From the NCBI RefSeq assembly GCF_000204055.1, contig NW_006768773.1:1457879-1521878 (forward strand): a stretch of DNA of 64,000 nt, in the 5' to 3' direction. A program made the translations under genes and the position numbers. Position 1 is the stretch's first letter, and the number at the start of each line of letters is the position of its first letter. The notes below the pieces were generated by a model, which was not told the DNA's origin, did no database searches, and saw only the letters and a list, made by a program, of their open reading frames with translations. Below, one piece after another: positions 55,687-64,000 of the stretch. Origin of the DNA: Melampsora larici-populina 98AG31. Its lineage: Eukaryota; Basidiomycota; Pucciniomycetes; Pucciniales; Melampsoraceae.

Positions 55687-58356
55687 TGATAGAGTGATTG
55701 ATGTAGAGTCTTTTGAATCTGAAAGGTGAGGTGTAGGAGTCAATTTGTCCAGTTCTTTCAGGGTCAAGGAGATCGATTGAGATGAAATCAGTTCAAGGGA
55801 AATAGACATTAGATGAGACACGGTGGGATGGGCTTGAATCTTATCAATCCCCATCCCAAAACCATCAGGTTAACCGTGAGGAGCTGGGGAGGTGGCAGCC
55901 TGAATCTTATCAGTGCGCTCCGATTCCCCAGCTTGAGGGATAGACTGCCAGATTGAAGAAAGTGAAGTAGTTGAGATGAAAAAGATCTCCTTTAATTACC
56001 CTTGAGTGGAATCAAAATGAGAGGTGTAGAAAGGAAGTCGAGTGTTGATAGGGTTGAATCCAAAGGTGAGTGGTGAAAGGGTTGGATTGGTTGAATCGAA
56101 AGGTGAGTGGTGAAAGGGTTGGATTGGTTGAATCAAAAGGCGAGTGGTGAGATTTGAAAAAAAAAAGACAAGTACAAATTTAGCCAAGGGAGGACCGATG
56201 GACGGGTCAAGAGGTAAATTTGGTTGGGGGAAGGAGGTGATTTAATGGATTAATGCACCTTTTGAACAAAATAATTGACTGTAGAGTCGATTATTTTTTA
56301 GTGCATTATTGGTGCATTTTGCACTGCAGACATTATTCGGGTTCCCCAAGTGGGCAGGGAAAAATGATTGGGAGTATGATTTGTCATAAAATGGTCTATC
56401 ACTCCACACCTGAGCCATAACACCCACACTACATATGTGTAGCAGGCTCAGTGAATATGTGGTTATCATGTACATACAGTTCTGCTCAGTTATCTGCTCA
56501 TCAGGACAAGTTATTCATATGTAATACATGCTGTAACTTCTTTCAGATTGAAAAAAGCTTCCAAAAGATTGACTACATACACTGACTCAATGTTTTGGTG
56601 TGATCTCATCAACTCAACTGCATGTAACACACTTTCTGTTACTAAGACATAGCTTCAACAATATTGCCTGAGCAGCTACAGAATTATATGTAGTGAATTT
56701 TTGGGAAAAAAATTTCAAAGTCAAAAAAGTTACATGTGGTATAACATGTGATTTATTTATTCTGATGGGCAAAAAACTGAGCAGACCTGTATGTACATGA
56801 TAGACAACTATTGACTTAGCTTGCTGCACATATGTAGTGTGGGTGAAATGGCCCAGGTGTGCAGTATTAGATTCTTTTATGAAAAACTATACTATTAATC
56901 ATTTTCCTCTGCCAAATTGGGGAAGTTGAATGATGTTTACAGTGTTGGGTAGTTTAAATCAATTAAAATTTTGCATTAAAACCTAGCCAAAGAGGTTTTT
57001 TTTAATGTGCATTAAATTAAAAATTTAATCCAATTTTCAGTTTAAGGTACATTAAAATGCACCAGCCAAACGTAGCCTTAGTCAATCAGCCCAAATCATC
57101 CAAGAGTCTAAATATGATCAGCATTTGTAGGAACCTCATTAGCAAATTTATCTGCTATAAGAACTAAAGAAACACCTACCAAAAGATTGAATGGGCATCT
57201 CATTTACAATACCCAGATTCAACTATCACTTTTTTAGAAAATATCAACCAAAACTAAAGTCAACTATATCTACTTGAATCAGCTTTGTCCTACTATGAAA
57301 TCTTTACTTTAGATCTCCATTTGTACTTAGGCCACTCCTTCAGATATTTTTCTCTATTTCTTTTTCCATCATTGTTACTAGGATGTTGAAGATTGTTTAA
57401 TTAAGACTATCCAACTAAAGTTCCTTTATATTGATTTATGTTTTGATAAATTCTTTTATCAAAACAACACTAAAGCATCACCTAAGTTTAGCACATATTC
57501 ATCTTGGAAGATAGTAGTAGTGAGTGCACTTTGACTATAAATGCCAGCGGTATTCATCTAAAGCCTAAGACAACAGTAGCTAACAACTATTGTTTCCTAC
57601 TTGCAAACTTACCTATGAAGAATCTGAAATAAAAATAAATTTTGTGAGTATAACTCAGCCTGGATCTTCACTTTTTACCCTCTATCTGAAGTCCCAAGTT
57701 GACAGCTCTTCTCAAATCTAGTGCTAATCTTGCAGCCTAGAAAAACTTACAAATTGTGAAGATCACTATCTCTTGGCTTGTTATGTTTTCAAACTTGTTC
57801 CCATCATTCATTGTGTTCCTGACTGGCCCTACAAAATCCACCATCACACAAGTTGAAAGCAATGATCAAGTGTTTTGTGATGTCTTACAAGAAGAGAACC
57901 TTCTGTATCCAGATGAACTTTTAGATGGAATTTAATAGTCTCAAGTAAGACACACTTTCCAATATCTTTCAGACAATAATGTGACTCCAAAGGCTTCCAA
58001 AGAAATGACCTCAACTGGCCTCAAGGTGACAAGGACTGGCATTCCAATACTTATAAGGCATCCCTCAAATCAGCCACAATTCCATAAATTGCACCTCATT
58101 CTGGAGACTGTGAGATTTTGCAGGTGCAGGAGAGCTTCCTATACATGTCACCCCAAAGATGATTCCTGCAATTGGAGATGGATACCACCTACATACTAGT
58201 GAACAAGGAAAGGGAAACTGTCTTTTTGTATCACACATTGGGAATCGGATGATAGACCCCACAGCTTATCTCCAACCTAAGCATACCATATATCAAGACA
58301 AATCATCCTCCCAACCAGGTTCAGAGAACCTGCTGCAAATTAATGAGATAGAGATC
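55687..58356. other. Intergenic, transposon flank and degraded repeats
   Basis: At about 56040-56150 a block (GGTTGAATC...AAAGG(T/C)GAGTGGTGA...) is repeated two to three times. Near 57040-57090 ACATTAAAATGCACCAGCCAAACGTAGCC looks like a right-hand DNA-transposon end, preceded by imperfect inverted AATGTGCATTAAATT/AATTAAAATTTTGCATT words. A short open frame at about 57850-57945 could be a coding relic. Nothing else was recognised. Confidence 0.4.
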
Positions 58357-58456
58357 NNNNNNNNNNNNNNNNNNNNNNNNNNNNNNNNNNNNNNNNNNNN
58401 NNNNNNNNNNNNNNNNNNNNNNNNNNNNNNNNNNNNNNNNNNNNNNNNNNNNNNNN
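58357..58456. other. Assembly gap, 100 N
   Basis: Exactly 100 N, a conventional placeholder, so the true length is unknown. Related repeat sequence lies on both sides (about 57997-58112 and 58485-58603), which may be why assembly failed. Confidence 0.99.
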
Positions 58457-59865
58457 TCCAGCAGGCAGTCTTGAGGTTTTCCCTGAAAATGGCCTCTGTT
58501 GGCCTCACGGGGCATACAACAAGGGGATGCGGACTGGCACACAAGCATTGCATCTCTCAAATCGCCTAAAATGCAACAAATTGTGCATTATTCTGGAGAC
58601 TGGTCGCCGTGACCCAAGGCCGCAGATCGCGGGATCGCTGTCAGCGCACAGTCAGCACAGTCAGATGACAGAGACCTCCCGGCTCCCCCCACTGCCAGCA
58701 TATTCGGAGAGATGTGGTATCAGTCTTTTTCTGAGACTGCCTGAGACGAGCCCTGGGACATACAGGGGTAGTATAATTTTTTCTCGAGTGGCGCTTGTTT
58801 TCGAGAGGCGTGTTTTGTTTTGAATCGCCAAAATTCTAAGCCTGTACACAGGTATTTTGTACAATTGGCGGATCAGAACGATCAGAACAATTTAAAGGAA
58901 AGTTAGGAAATGGAAGACAAATAACTTACGTTAATTTGATCAAAACATCAAATCAAGAGGTTGAGTCAGCAAGAGTGCGAGCCGCACAGTCACTTATAAG
59001 CTCTGTGAAAACTAGAGCTACAAAGTGACAAATCGAATGAAGCAAGAGAAACAATAAAAGAGATAAAAAGATGATCAAAAGGATTAATCGCTCCAAACGA
59101 GCCAATTGTAATGAAAAGGACACCCTAATGGAAAACACTTACAACATTTCAGCTTTATAAGAAGCCGTTGATGAGAAGGTGTCAAAGATATAACATATCT
59201 TGGACGAGTAAGAGGTGACAAATTTCAGTCCAGATCATCCAAGTTTTGCTCCTTTACAACTTCAAGTCCAAGCCCCTTCATTGTACTCGATTCATGCTTT
59301 TCAAAACCTTTTCAAAGACTCTCCAGGATGTAACATCTGGAATCTGGACTCAGCTTCATGTTGAAGATTTTGTCAAATTCTGTCTTTTGGTCATCGTACG
59401 GGTCGTGGTCTGGGTTTCCCTACCAAGACGCGAATCGAGCGAAGTGAAAGAGACAATATAAAGAAGATTAAAATAAGGAACTAAAATACTTGATCGCTCC
59501 AAAAGAAAATGCTGAGGAACAGATTACTGAAGTTCATCTTGAAGTCGCTCTGAGTCTGATCCGATTGAACATGAAAATATAAAAAACCTCAAATTTCAAT
59601 TCATCTTTTTATCATCTATTCTTACGTTGATCTGTCAGATGAGGAAATGACAAGATTTTTAGGATGATCATGATCAATTGTGACCATGTAAGAAAATACA
59701 ACGAGAGTTGAAACTTGAGCTGAGTTGAGAAACAAATAATGAACTATGGAGTGCCACCCTGTGCCACCATTCTTGACCACACTGTATGACGGGTGTACAC
59801 AAAGCCACTATTTTCTGTAGCTGAGAGGGAGTCTCAGAGGAGTCTCAGAGGAGTCTCAGAAGGAC
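58457..59865. other. Intergenic, repeat-derived
   Basis: Holds the right-hand copy of the gap-flanking repeat, a TATCAGTCTTTTTCTGAGACT word at 58719-58739 matched inversely at 60145-60165, and GGAGTCTCAGA units repeated three times at about 59829-59864. No gene. Confidence 0.5.
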
Positions 59866-60125
59866 CCCGGTATGCTCTTATAAGGGGTACAGATCCAAAA
59901 ATGTGACTTTTGAGCTCGCTCGGAAACTTGTCCCTGGCTTTACCCATAGCTTTAAGACAGGTTTAGTCTTTTTAATCAGCTGTATTGGACTTAGCAACTC
60001 TGAAATTCAGGCAGAAACCGGTAAAATCCAAGAGAAAGCTGTTTAATCCCATATGTCGTATCTCCGCGCGAGCTCAAAAGTCACAATTCTAGATCTGTAC
60101 CCTTCATAGGAGCATACCGGGGTCC
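59866..60125. mobile_element. 260-bp MITE with about 60-bp inverted ends
   Basis: The left end GGACCCCGGTATGCTCTTAT and what follows, to GTGACTTTTGAGCTCGC near 59925, is matched inversely by the right end (GCGAGCTCAAAAGTCAC to ATAGGAGCATACCGGGGTCC, 60066-60125) at roughly 85% by eye. No ORF inside. It lies within GAGTCTCAGA-type repeats, which obscures any target duplication. Confidence 0.8.
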
Positions 60126-60186
60126 TGTCTCAGAGCATCAGAGTCTCAGAAAAAGACTGATACTGTTACGCTCCCAGCATATTAAC

Positions 60187-60358
60187 CTCGGATCGGGAAA
60201 TCCGAGGCGTTCTCGGATCTGAAACCTTGGACAGAAGCCATCCGAGGTTTTGATCCGAGGTAATTTTGGGCGCATAATGATACCTCGGACAGAAACCTCG
60301 GATAAGATCTGTCCGAGGATTTGCATCCGACGATACCTCGGATCTCCCGATCCGAGGC
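60187..60358. repeat. CCTCGGAT palindromic cluster, about 170 bp
   Basis: At least eight CCTCGG or CCGAGG words occur in both orientations. The outer arms CCTCGGATCGGGAAATCCGAGG at the left and CCTCGGATCTCCCGATCCGAGG at the right are inverse copies, and each is itself palindromic. The whole folds on itself. GC-rich, no credible gene. Confidence 0.8.
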
Positions 60359-60545
60359 ATCTATGTTGGTGGTGCCCTTGCCCTAAGGGTCCGCCACCGC
60401 GACTTCGAATCAAATGTCATTCAGGCGGGCTAGGCCCCAAAAGCTCAGAATCGGGGCGGATAAACATGACTCTTCTGACTCTGAGGGCTTGAGCTCATCA
60501 CCAACGCAATAGTAACTTTGAAGAACACATCAGTCTGCTTTTACC

Positions 60546-60908
60546 ATGAGCAACTGTCAAGACACTACCGAGAATCACGATACACAGTCATTGCAAAGAC
60601 CAAATCAACATCACGATACTTTGAATGGCTCGATCCTAGAATCTCACAATGGACGGATTGATCAAATATCGTCCTCATTTGATCTTCAAGACGAGGCGAT
60701 ATCCACCACTTCCTCAGCAGACGGGAACATTCCATCGATTCTTGCTGATTTAAATAGGGCACAGGATTTAGCCGATTCGATCGATTCACGGCTCGATAGT
60801 ATATTAAGCCAACTTGGGGATATCACGGCTGAGCTAGAGCAAAATTTATCCGGTCACAATAACACAAAAACATCTGAAGGTAGTCAAGACATATCAAAAC
60901 CCACTTGA
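60546..60908 (+). CDS. Short acidic coiled-coil protein, 120 aa
   Basis: A single ATG-to-stop frame (MSNCQDTTENHD). The first 70 aa is Asn/Gln/His/Ser-rich and probably disordered. Residues about 77-110 form one amphipathic helix (LADLNRAQDLADSIDSRLDS and on through ILSQLGDITAELEQ) with clean heptads, followed by a polar tail. The helix resembles those of small coiled-coil adaptor subunits, but no family can be named. No introns. It lies just downstream of the CCTCGGAT cluster. Confidence 0.45.
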   Translation: MSNCQDTTENHDTQSLQRPNQHHDTLNGSILESHNGRIDQISSSFDLQDEAISTTSSADGNIPSILADLNRAQDLADSIDSRLDSILSQLGDITAELEQNLSGHNNTKTSEGSQDISKPT

Positions 60909-60959
60909 AATTTTTCAGAACAAGATCAGCTTAGTGCATTAGACAGTAATTGTGATCAA

Positions 60960-62605
60960 TCGAACGCTGGTTGTACTTATTGGTTGCTATCATGCTCAAG
61001 TCTCCTCAGGTCCTTAGATCATCCCGTCAAATCAGATCATCAGCAGACTAAGAAATTTCTATCGATACGTGTGTAATTCGGGCCATGCTGGGCAACCCAT
61101 GTGGACCTCAATCCGGAGAGGAGATTCGATGTGGTTGCTCTATTGAAGGACATAATATGTAACAGATGACCCGAGCTCAAGCGAGTCCATTGTTCTAGTA
61201 ACGCCAACCCGCAGAGAGAGCCTGGTGGGTCATACCAAGAGAGTATGCGGAGTTTTGGTGTGAGGGTAGTCGGGTCTTTGATGTCTATGCCCAGGAATCT
61301 CGGAGTTGCTTGGTTAGATTGTAAGGAATGACAATTTAATTAATTTTGAGCACTACCTTTGGTCTCTCTTCCCAGTTGGTAGGGTTATATTTGGAGGCTG
61401 AAATGTGCTACCAGGCTGTTTGTGGATCAAACCAAGGTTCTTGAAGAGCTAATACCAAGTATTGGGTTTTAATGAGGACTTCTTGTGTGATGTCATGATG
61501 TGGGATTCTTGGCAATTTTTATGTAGTATGGAGAAATGTTCAAGGAAAAGGAATGTTGATACATTGTTGGCCAAGAGCTGGGATTCTTCTCTGAGTTGTT
61601 GAGTGGAAGGTGGGGGGGGCTGATTTGTATTATGACTCATCAGGGTTGTGTTCTTGAACAATGATTCAAAATTTGGTCTTGCAGAGAGGGCAAGTCATAC
61701 TTTTTGGGGAGTGATTATACTTTGGAAGGAACCTGTCAGATCTCTCAATTGACTCTTGGTCATCAAATTTAACACATCTAGTGCATACTTGACTAACATC
61801 ATTGTCGGCACAGGGTTTGGTGTTGTGAGGGTCACCACAGTCGTGCAATGAGCACCAGCATTGCATGAGGAGTGGGTGTGGTATAAATCTAGACAGTTAA
61901 AACACATTGTAGGTCCTTGGGATCAGATGCACATATTGTGTACTTTTTATCCCACCACAGCCAGCATATAATCTACCTCTTTATATTCTTTGAGCTAGTT
62001 CTCTATCAAATAAATTCATAACAATGGTACTATGTTGTTTGCCAGTATATTTAGGATTATTGAGCCATCATACCAACTGAAACATTTATCTAGCAATGTT
62101 GTTTTGTTTGCTTAGTCTGAAAGGGAAGTTTGTGTCTTTGACATCAATGCTGGCTGAAACAAAGTTGAACAGGATGGTGTATCTGGTTTGTTTGTTGTGA
62201 AATCAGTGGTGCTAGTTTGTTCCAGCAATGTTTGTTTTCCAGGAGCCAATTCTTCAGTCTATTGTCCAAATTCATGAGTATGTTGCCCAATCTTAGGATG
62301 TTTGCACTACATATTTTGACTATTTGATCACCCACTTTTGTGTTTATTGAGAGGAGAGCAGCATTGGCATTTTGAATGATCTCTGTTTTTGTCATACCAT
62401 TGAAAGGTTCTTTGTTTAGGATACTGTGGATGACAAGGGTCACTGCTTTCAATTTGTTTATTTCAGCATTCTTGAATGGCGGTTTTGGAGCTATATGAGT
62501 AGACAGGCATTGAGTCAATTTGGGATTTGGGATGGTATAGGCTTGAGGTTTGGCCAGTAGCAGGTGGTTTAAAATTGGTAGAAACAAGTCCATTTCTTGG
62601 CACAC
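60960..62605 (-). pseudogene. Tad/I-like LINE relic: ORF1 and start of ORF2 endonuclease
   Basis: On the minus strand, 62605-62144 reads as a LINE ORF1-type protein (MTKTEIIQNANAALL; ILRLGNILMNLDNRLKNWLLEN). Downstream are frame-shifted CCHC knuckles (CFNCLDLYHTHSSC at about 61905-61864; CGDPHNTKPC; CTRC; CPLC). Then come HFSILHKNCQES and QEPWFDPQTAW, the start of an AP-type endonuclease with the catalytic Glu motif. Several stops and frame changes (near 61445, 61370, 61340) show it is dead. Reverse transcriptase motifs were not found, so it is truncated at its 3' side near 60.9 kb. Confidence 0.65.
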
Positions 62606-62674
62606 TCACCTTCAAGGCTGTGGATGTCTTTGCAAAGGTCCTTGATTGTTTCAATGAAAACCAACATCATTGGT

Positions 62675-62838
62675 GGGATACAAAGTTAAAACTGGAATTT
62701 TTTTCCCAGTTTCCCAGTTTTTGTTTTTGGCTGTGTTTGGAACTTTCTCATGTTCTCCCAGTTTCCCAGTTTGCGTTTTTGGCTGTATTTGGGAAACTGG
62801 GAAACTGGCAAAAACTCCCAGTTTTAACTTTGTATCCC
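62675..62838. mobile_element. 164-bp MITE with about 45-bp inverted ends
   Basis: GGGATACAAAGTTAAAACTG at the left is matched exactly inversely by CAGTTTTAACTTTGTATCCC at the right. The arms continue with imperfect pairing through CCCAGTTTCCCAGTTT blocks. The interior also carries two direct copies of the CCCAGTTTCCCAGTTT...GTTTTTGGCTGT unit. It is inserted just upstream (5') of the LINE relic. Confidence 0.85.
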
Positions 62839-63797
62839 CTAATTGTGATGACACTTTGAAGTGGGGTATTGTTTGAGGTAGACTGGTTCTTGACTAGCAA
62901 GGTTGGTACATGTGCCATAGCATCCAAATCAATTCCGGTACAATTTGGGTTAAGATTTTTCCAGGGAAATTGAAGGCCTGTGTGACAAATCTCTCCAGCC
63001 CGCAAAATTGGGCCACCACTGGCAAGTTCACATGATTTGATAACATTTTGCATGTATTTGAAAATGACTGTGTGTCACACTCCTCAAATCATCCACACCA
63101 TCTGATACTCAGTCTGAGGCAGGGTGCTCTTTTAGAAAACACTAGGCTCACTAGATGGGATAAAGGTAAGGCTTGTAATGAATTTCACTTCTTTATTTCA
63201 ACTAATGTAGTACAGCCATTCCGATATTTCTTGTTGCTCTGTTTTGAAAAAGAAAAAGAAAAACTTGGTTAAACATAAGTGCTTACTTGATAAAACTTTG
63301 AAATTGGCTGTAATTCAAGGAAATACAACCAACTTTCAGATTTTAGCTGGTTAAAACTCAGGTTTCAAGCTCATAAACTTTTTCTTTTCAAAAATGTGAG
63401 CAACAAGAAATATTGGAATGGCTGTACTTACAATCTGAAATGAAGAAAGGAAAGAGAGTAAACAAACTAGCAGTCTGTTTGGATAACTCCAGACAGACTA
63501 AAGTTAGGTGACTCCTTAAAAAGAGGTTTTAAATTATAATCATTAAAAATAATAATTGATGGAAGCTGGATCCAAGGCTTGCCTTCAACCTTAAAGTTTG
63601 ACAAGTTGAAGAGTGATATAGAGGTCAATAGCCTGGTGTTGTTCTTAAAGTCACCAATTTAAGATGTTTTTACTTGGGGTGAGTAGAGGATACAGAAGGA
63701 AGGGATATTACTTACTTCTAGTCAGAAAACTCTTTCAAGTAAAAGAAGTGAACCACTAGTCTTATATTTATAAAACTTTTGATTATATACTTCAGTA
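62839..63797. other. Intergenic, nothing recognised
   Basis: AT-rich. A minus ORF 62748-63053 partly overlaps the MITE and has no motif. Confidence 0.45.
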
Positions 63798-63973
63798 CAG
63801 TCAAACCCGCGCAAATGCATACCCGCGCAGGTGCATAACCCGTGATAATGCATAGAAAAAATCTAGAATCTTGATGCTTTTTACTGCCAAATTTGACAAC
63901 AGAAATGCATAACCCGTCAAAATGCATAGCAAAAGTCTTCCACCCAAATTATGCGTTTGCGCGGGTTTGACTG
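63798..63973. mobile_element. 176-bp pogo/Tigger-like MITE with TA duplication
   Basis: CAGTCAAACCCGCGCAAA at 63798 is matched inversely at 63956-63973. The 23-bp arms differ at one position, and TA flanks both sides (63796-63797, 63974-63975). CAGTCAAACC is a terminus style known from the Tigger/pogo branch of Tc1/mariner transposons. Internal ATGCATA(A)CCCG words repeat several times. Confidence 0.9.
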
Positions 63974-64000
63974 TATAAGTTTAAAGTGGATCTTCAAAAG

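Noticed and set aside
60138..60492. ORFs on both strands across the CCTCGGAT cluster
   Set aside because: The peptides only reflect the palindromic repeat; no coding signal.
61666..61866. RING-finger-like Cys/His ORF
   Set aside because: Context shows CCHC knuckles of a LINE ORF1 followed by the endonuclease start of ORF2, so it is part of a retroelement relic.
62748..63053. Minus ORF upstream of the LINE relic
   Set aside because: It crosses the MITE boundary at 62838, so the reading frame is accidental.
1..64000. CRISPR arrays, tRNA and rRNA genes, bacterial operons
   Set aside because: None seen. Repeats lack regular unique spacers, no cloverleaf was recognised by eye, and gene structure is eukaryotic; a tRNAscan or Infernal run would be decisive for small RNAs.

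Overview
The window looks like a gene-poor, repeat-rich stretch of a basidiomycete genome, most likely a rust fungus (Pucciniales). This is inferred from AT-rich DNA, genes broken by many 55-90 nt GT-AG introns, a fungal TET/JBP-like dioxygenase, a Tnp2/CACTA-type transposase, two PIF/Harbinger lineages, a fungal GH5 glycosylceramidase-type relic and a Tad/I-like LINE relic. No rRNA, tRNA or CRISPR was recognised. One 100-N scaffold gap lies at 58357-58456. Most genes were rebuilt by reading splice sites by eye. Where several exons join in one frame with a length divisible by three I trust the model, but none is backed by transcripts.

Layout. 0-3.6 kb: a coiled-coil gene (-), a small single-TM gene (+) and a small hypothetical gene (-). 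3.6-11 kb: mostly intergenic, with tandem repeats and one puzzling gene at 7.9-8.5 kb whose GC-rich minisatellite is open in several frames. 11.1-18.3 kb: a TET/JBP-like dioxygenase gene, a small basic gene and an intact 1129-aa Tnp2/CACTA-type transposase. 19.9-21.6 kb: a GH5 pseudogene. 22.1-27.4 kb: three multi-exon hypothetical genes on the minus strand, one with a recent tandem duplication of two exons. 27.4-37.3 kb: small elements with inverted ends, a helicase relic and three small genes. 37.4-47.6 kb: the most gene-like block, with a J-domain protein, two paralogous membrane-anchored coiled-coil proteins, a hypothetical gene and a SUN-domain protein. 49.3-55.9 kb: two PIF/Harbinger elements, the second with its Myb/SANT partner. 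56-64 kb: MITEs, palindromic repeat clusters and a LINE relic around the gap.

How parts relate. The dioxygenase (predicted 5-methylcytosine oxidase class) sits about 2.3 kb from, and convergent with, a DNA transposase, the kind of association reported for fungal TET/JBP genes. The two Harbinger transposases and the Myb partner carry five in-frame TGA codons that each look like a mutated CGA, four of them in a T-CGA context, which points to CpG-directed C-to-T decay of repeats. The SUN-domain protein beside two related membrane coiled-coil proteins suggests, as a hypothesis only, a nuclear-envelope or membrane-tether theme in the 39-48 kb block.
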